DNA of 15,180 bases from an uncultured Paracoccaceae bacterium (GTDB lineage: Bacteria; Pseudomonadota; Alphaproteobacteria; Rhodobacterales; Rhodobacteraceae): assembly GCA_937952085.1 (NCBI GenBank), contig CALFYQ010000052.1, forward strand, positions 1 to 15,180, written 5' to 3'. The notes beneath the pieces are model-generated. The model was not told the DNA's origin. It saw only the letters and a program-made list of their open reading frames with translations, and made no database searches. This document shows positions 14,661-15,180 of the stretch, in pieces. The first letter of the stretch is position 1, and each line of letters begins with the position of its first letter. The position numbers were made by a program, and so were the translations under genes.

Positions 14661-15180
14661 TCAGACGAATTTCATGACGATGTGGAGGTCGGCGGAGACC
14701 TCGCTGCGGGTGCCGGGCGGCAGGATGACGGTCGAGTCGAGCTGCTCGATCACCGCCGGCCCTTCCAGCACGGTTCCCGCCGGCAGCGTCTCGCGCCGGT
14801 AGACCGGCGTCTCGACATAGCCGCCGTCGCCGCCGAAATGCACCTGGCGGCGGGAGATCGGCGCCGGCGTCGCGCCGGAGCGTTCGGCCGGGGCCGCGGG
14901 CTGCGGCTTCGGCACCACGCCGCGGGCGACGACACGGAGCGAATAGATCTCCACCACGCGGTTCCGGTCCTCGAAGGAATAGGCGCGCTTGTGCTCGCTG
15001 TGGAAACTGTCGAGCACCGAGGCGAGGTCCTGGATCGGCTGGGAGCCGATATCGACGGTGAGCTGCCGCCATTGGCCGACATAGCGCATCTCGACGGCGC
15101 GCTGGATCGACATGTCTCCGGGCGCGACGCCCTCTTCCGAGAGGCGGTGGCGCGCCTCCTCCTCCAGCTTCGCGAACTCC
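14661..15180 (-). CDS. hyuA: Hydantoinase A/oxoprolinase family subunit, C-terminal part (HyuA)
   Basis: The last 172 codons of a HyuA-family gene. The frame is open to the right edge, so an internal ATG at 15113 is not the true start. Visible features typical of the HyuA C-terminus are RAVEMRYVGQWRQLTVDI, an acidic DSFHSEHKRAYSFEDRN segment (the FHxxHxxxYGY-like motif of the family), EIYSLRVVARG, and the closing LEGPAVIEQLDSTVILPPG and SADLHIVMKFV. The ATPase/actin-like N-terminal part lies outside the window. With HyuB it should form an ATP-dependent lactamase or cyclic imidase, or a carboxylase-like complex. It is the first visible gene of the minus-strand operon that continues through hyuB and the Mo-hydroxylase genes. 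Confidence 0.88.
   Translation of the reverse strand, partial: EFAKLEEEARHRLSEEGVAPGDMSIQRAVEMRYVGQWRQLTVDIGSQPIQDLASVLDSFHSEHKRAYSFEDRNRVVEIYSLRVVARGVVPKPQPAAPAERSGATPAPISRRQVHFGGDGGYVETPVYRRETLPAGTVLEGPAVIEQLDSTVILPPGTRSEVSADLHIVMKFV

Noticed and set aside
1..15180. CRISPR arrays, tRNA or rRNA genes, insertion sequences, phage genes
   Set aside because: No spaced direct repeats, no tRNA cloverleaf-like or rRNA-like stretches, and no transposase or integrase frames were seen.

Overview
The window looks like an accessory catabolic locus from a GC-rich proteobacterium, most likely an alphaproteobacterium. This is inferred from the high GC content, strong G/C bias at third codon positions, near-universal TGA stops, GTG starts and tightly overlapped genes. 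The genus cannot be read from the sequence.

Layout. (1) Positions 1-75 (minus) hold only the first 25 codons of a small gene whose start resembles AtzG/GatC-type amidase accessory subunits. (2) A 124-bp divergent intergenic region with a perfect inverted repeat follows. (3) Positions 200-5784 (plus) carry a tight six-gene operon. It encodes a five-component LivHKMGF/UrtABCDE-type ABC importer in the order permease, Tat-exported binding protein, permease, ATPase, ATPase. The binding protein resembles the AmiC/UrtA short-chain amide and urea group. The sixth gene is a nitrilase-superfamily carbon-nitrogen hydrolase. (4) A 191-bp gap holds a hairpin and a palindromic operator candidate. (5) A GntR/HutC regulator (5976-6749) overlaps by ATGA a long DUF3604 (PHP-like metal hydrolase) gene, 6746-9073, which carries a single in-frame TAG at codon 55. 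(6) From 9080 to the right edge, five genes on the minus strand converge on the DUF3604 gene with a 6-bp gap. In transcription order they are hydantoinase/oxoprolinase A (partial), hydantoinase/oxoprolinase B, and the FAD, 2Fe-2S and molybdopterin subunits of a molybdenum hydroxylase.

How the parts may work together (inference). The importer would bring in a small nitrogen-containing compound such as an amide, ureide or N-heterocycle. The molybdenum hydroxylase would hydroxylate a ring or aldehyde carbon. The HyuAB pair would open a lactam or cyclic imide with ATP. The nitrilase-family enzyme, and perhaps an amidase beyond the left edge, would then release ammonia or a carbamoyl group. The GntR protein is the obvious candidate sensor. 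The substrate cannot be named from sequence alone.

The points most worth a second look are the lone amber codon inside an otherwise open DUF3604 gene, the in-frame hyuB-TAG-(2 codons)-ATG junction with the FAD-subunit gene, and the unusual assembly of molybdenum hydroxylase, HyuAB, amide importer, nitrilase and DUF3604 around one regulator.
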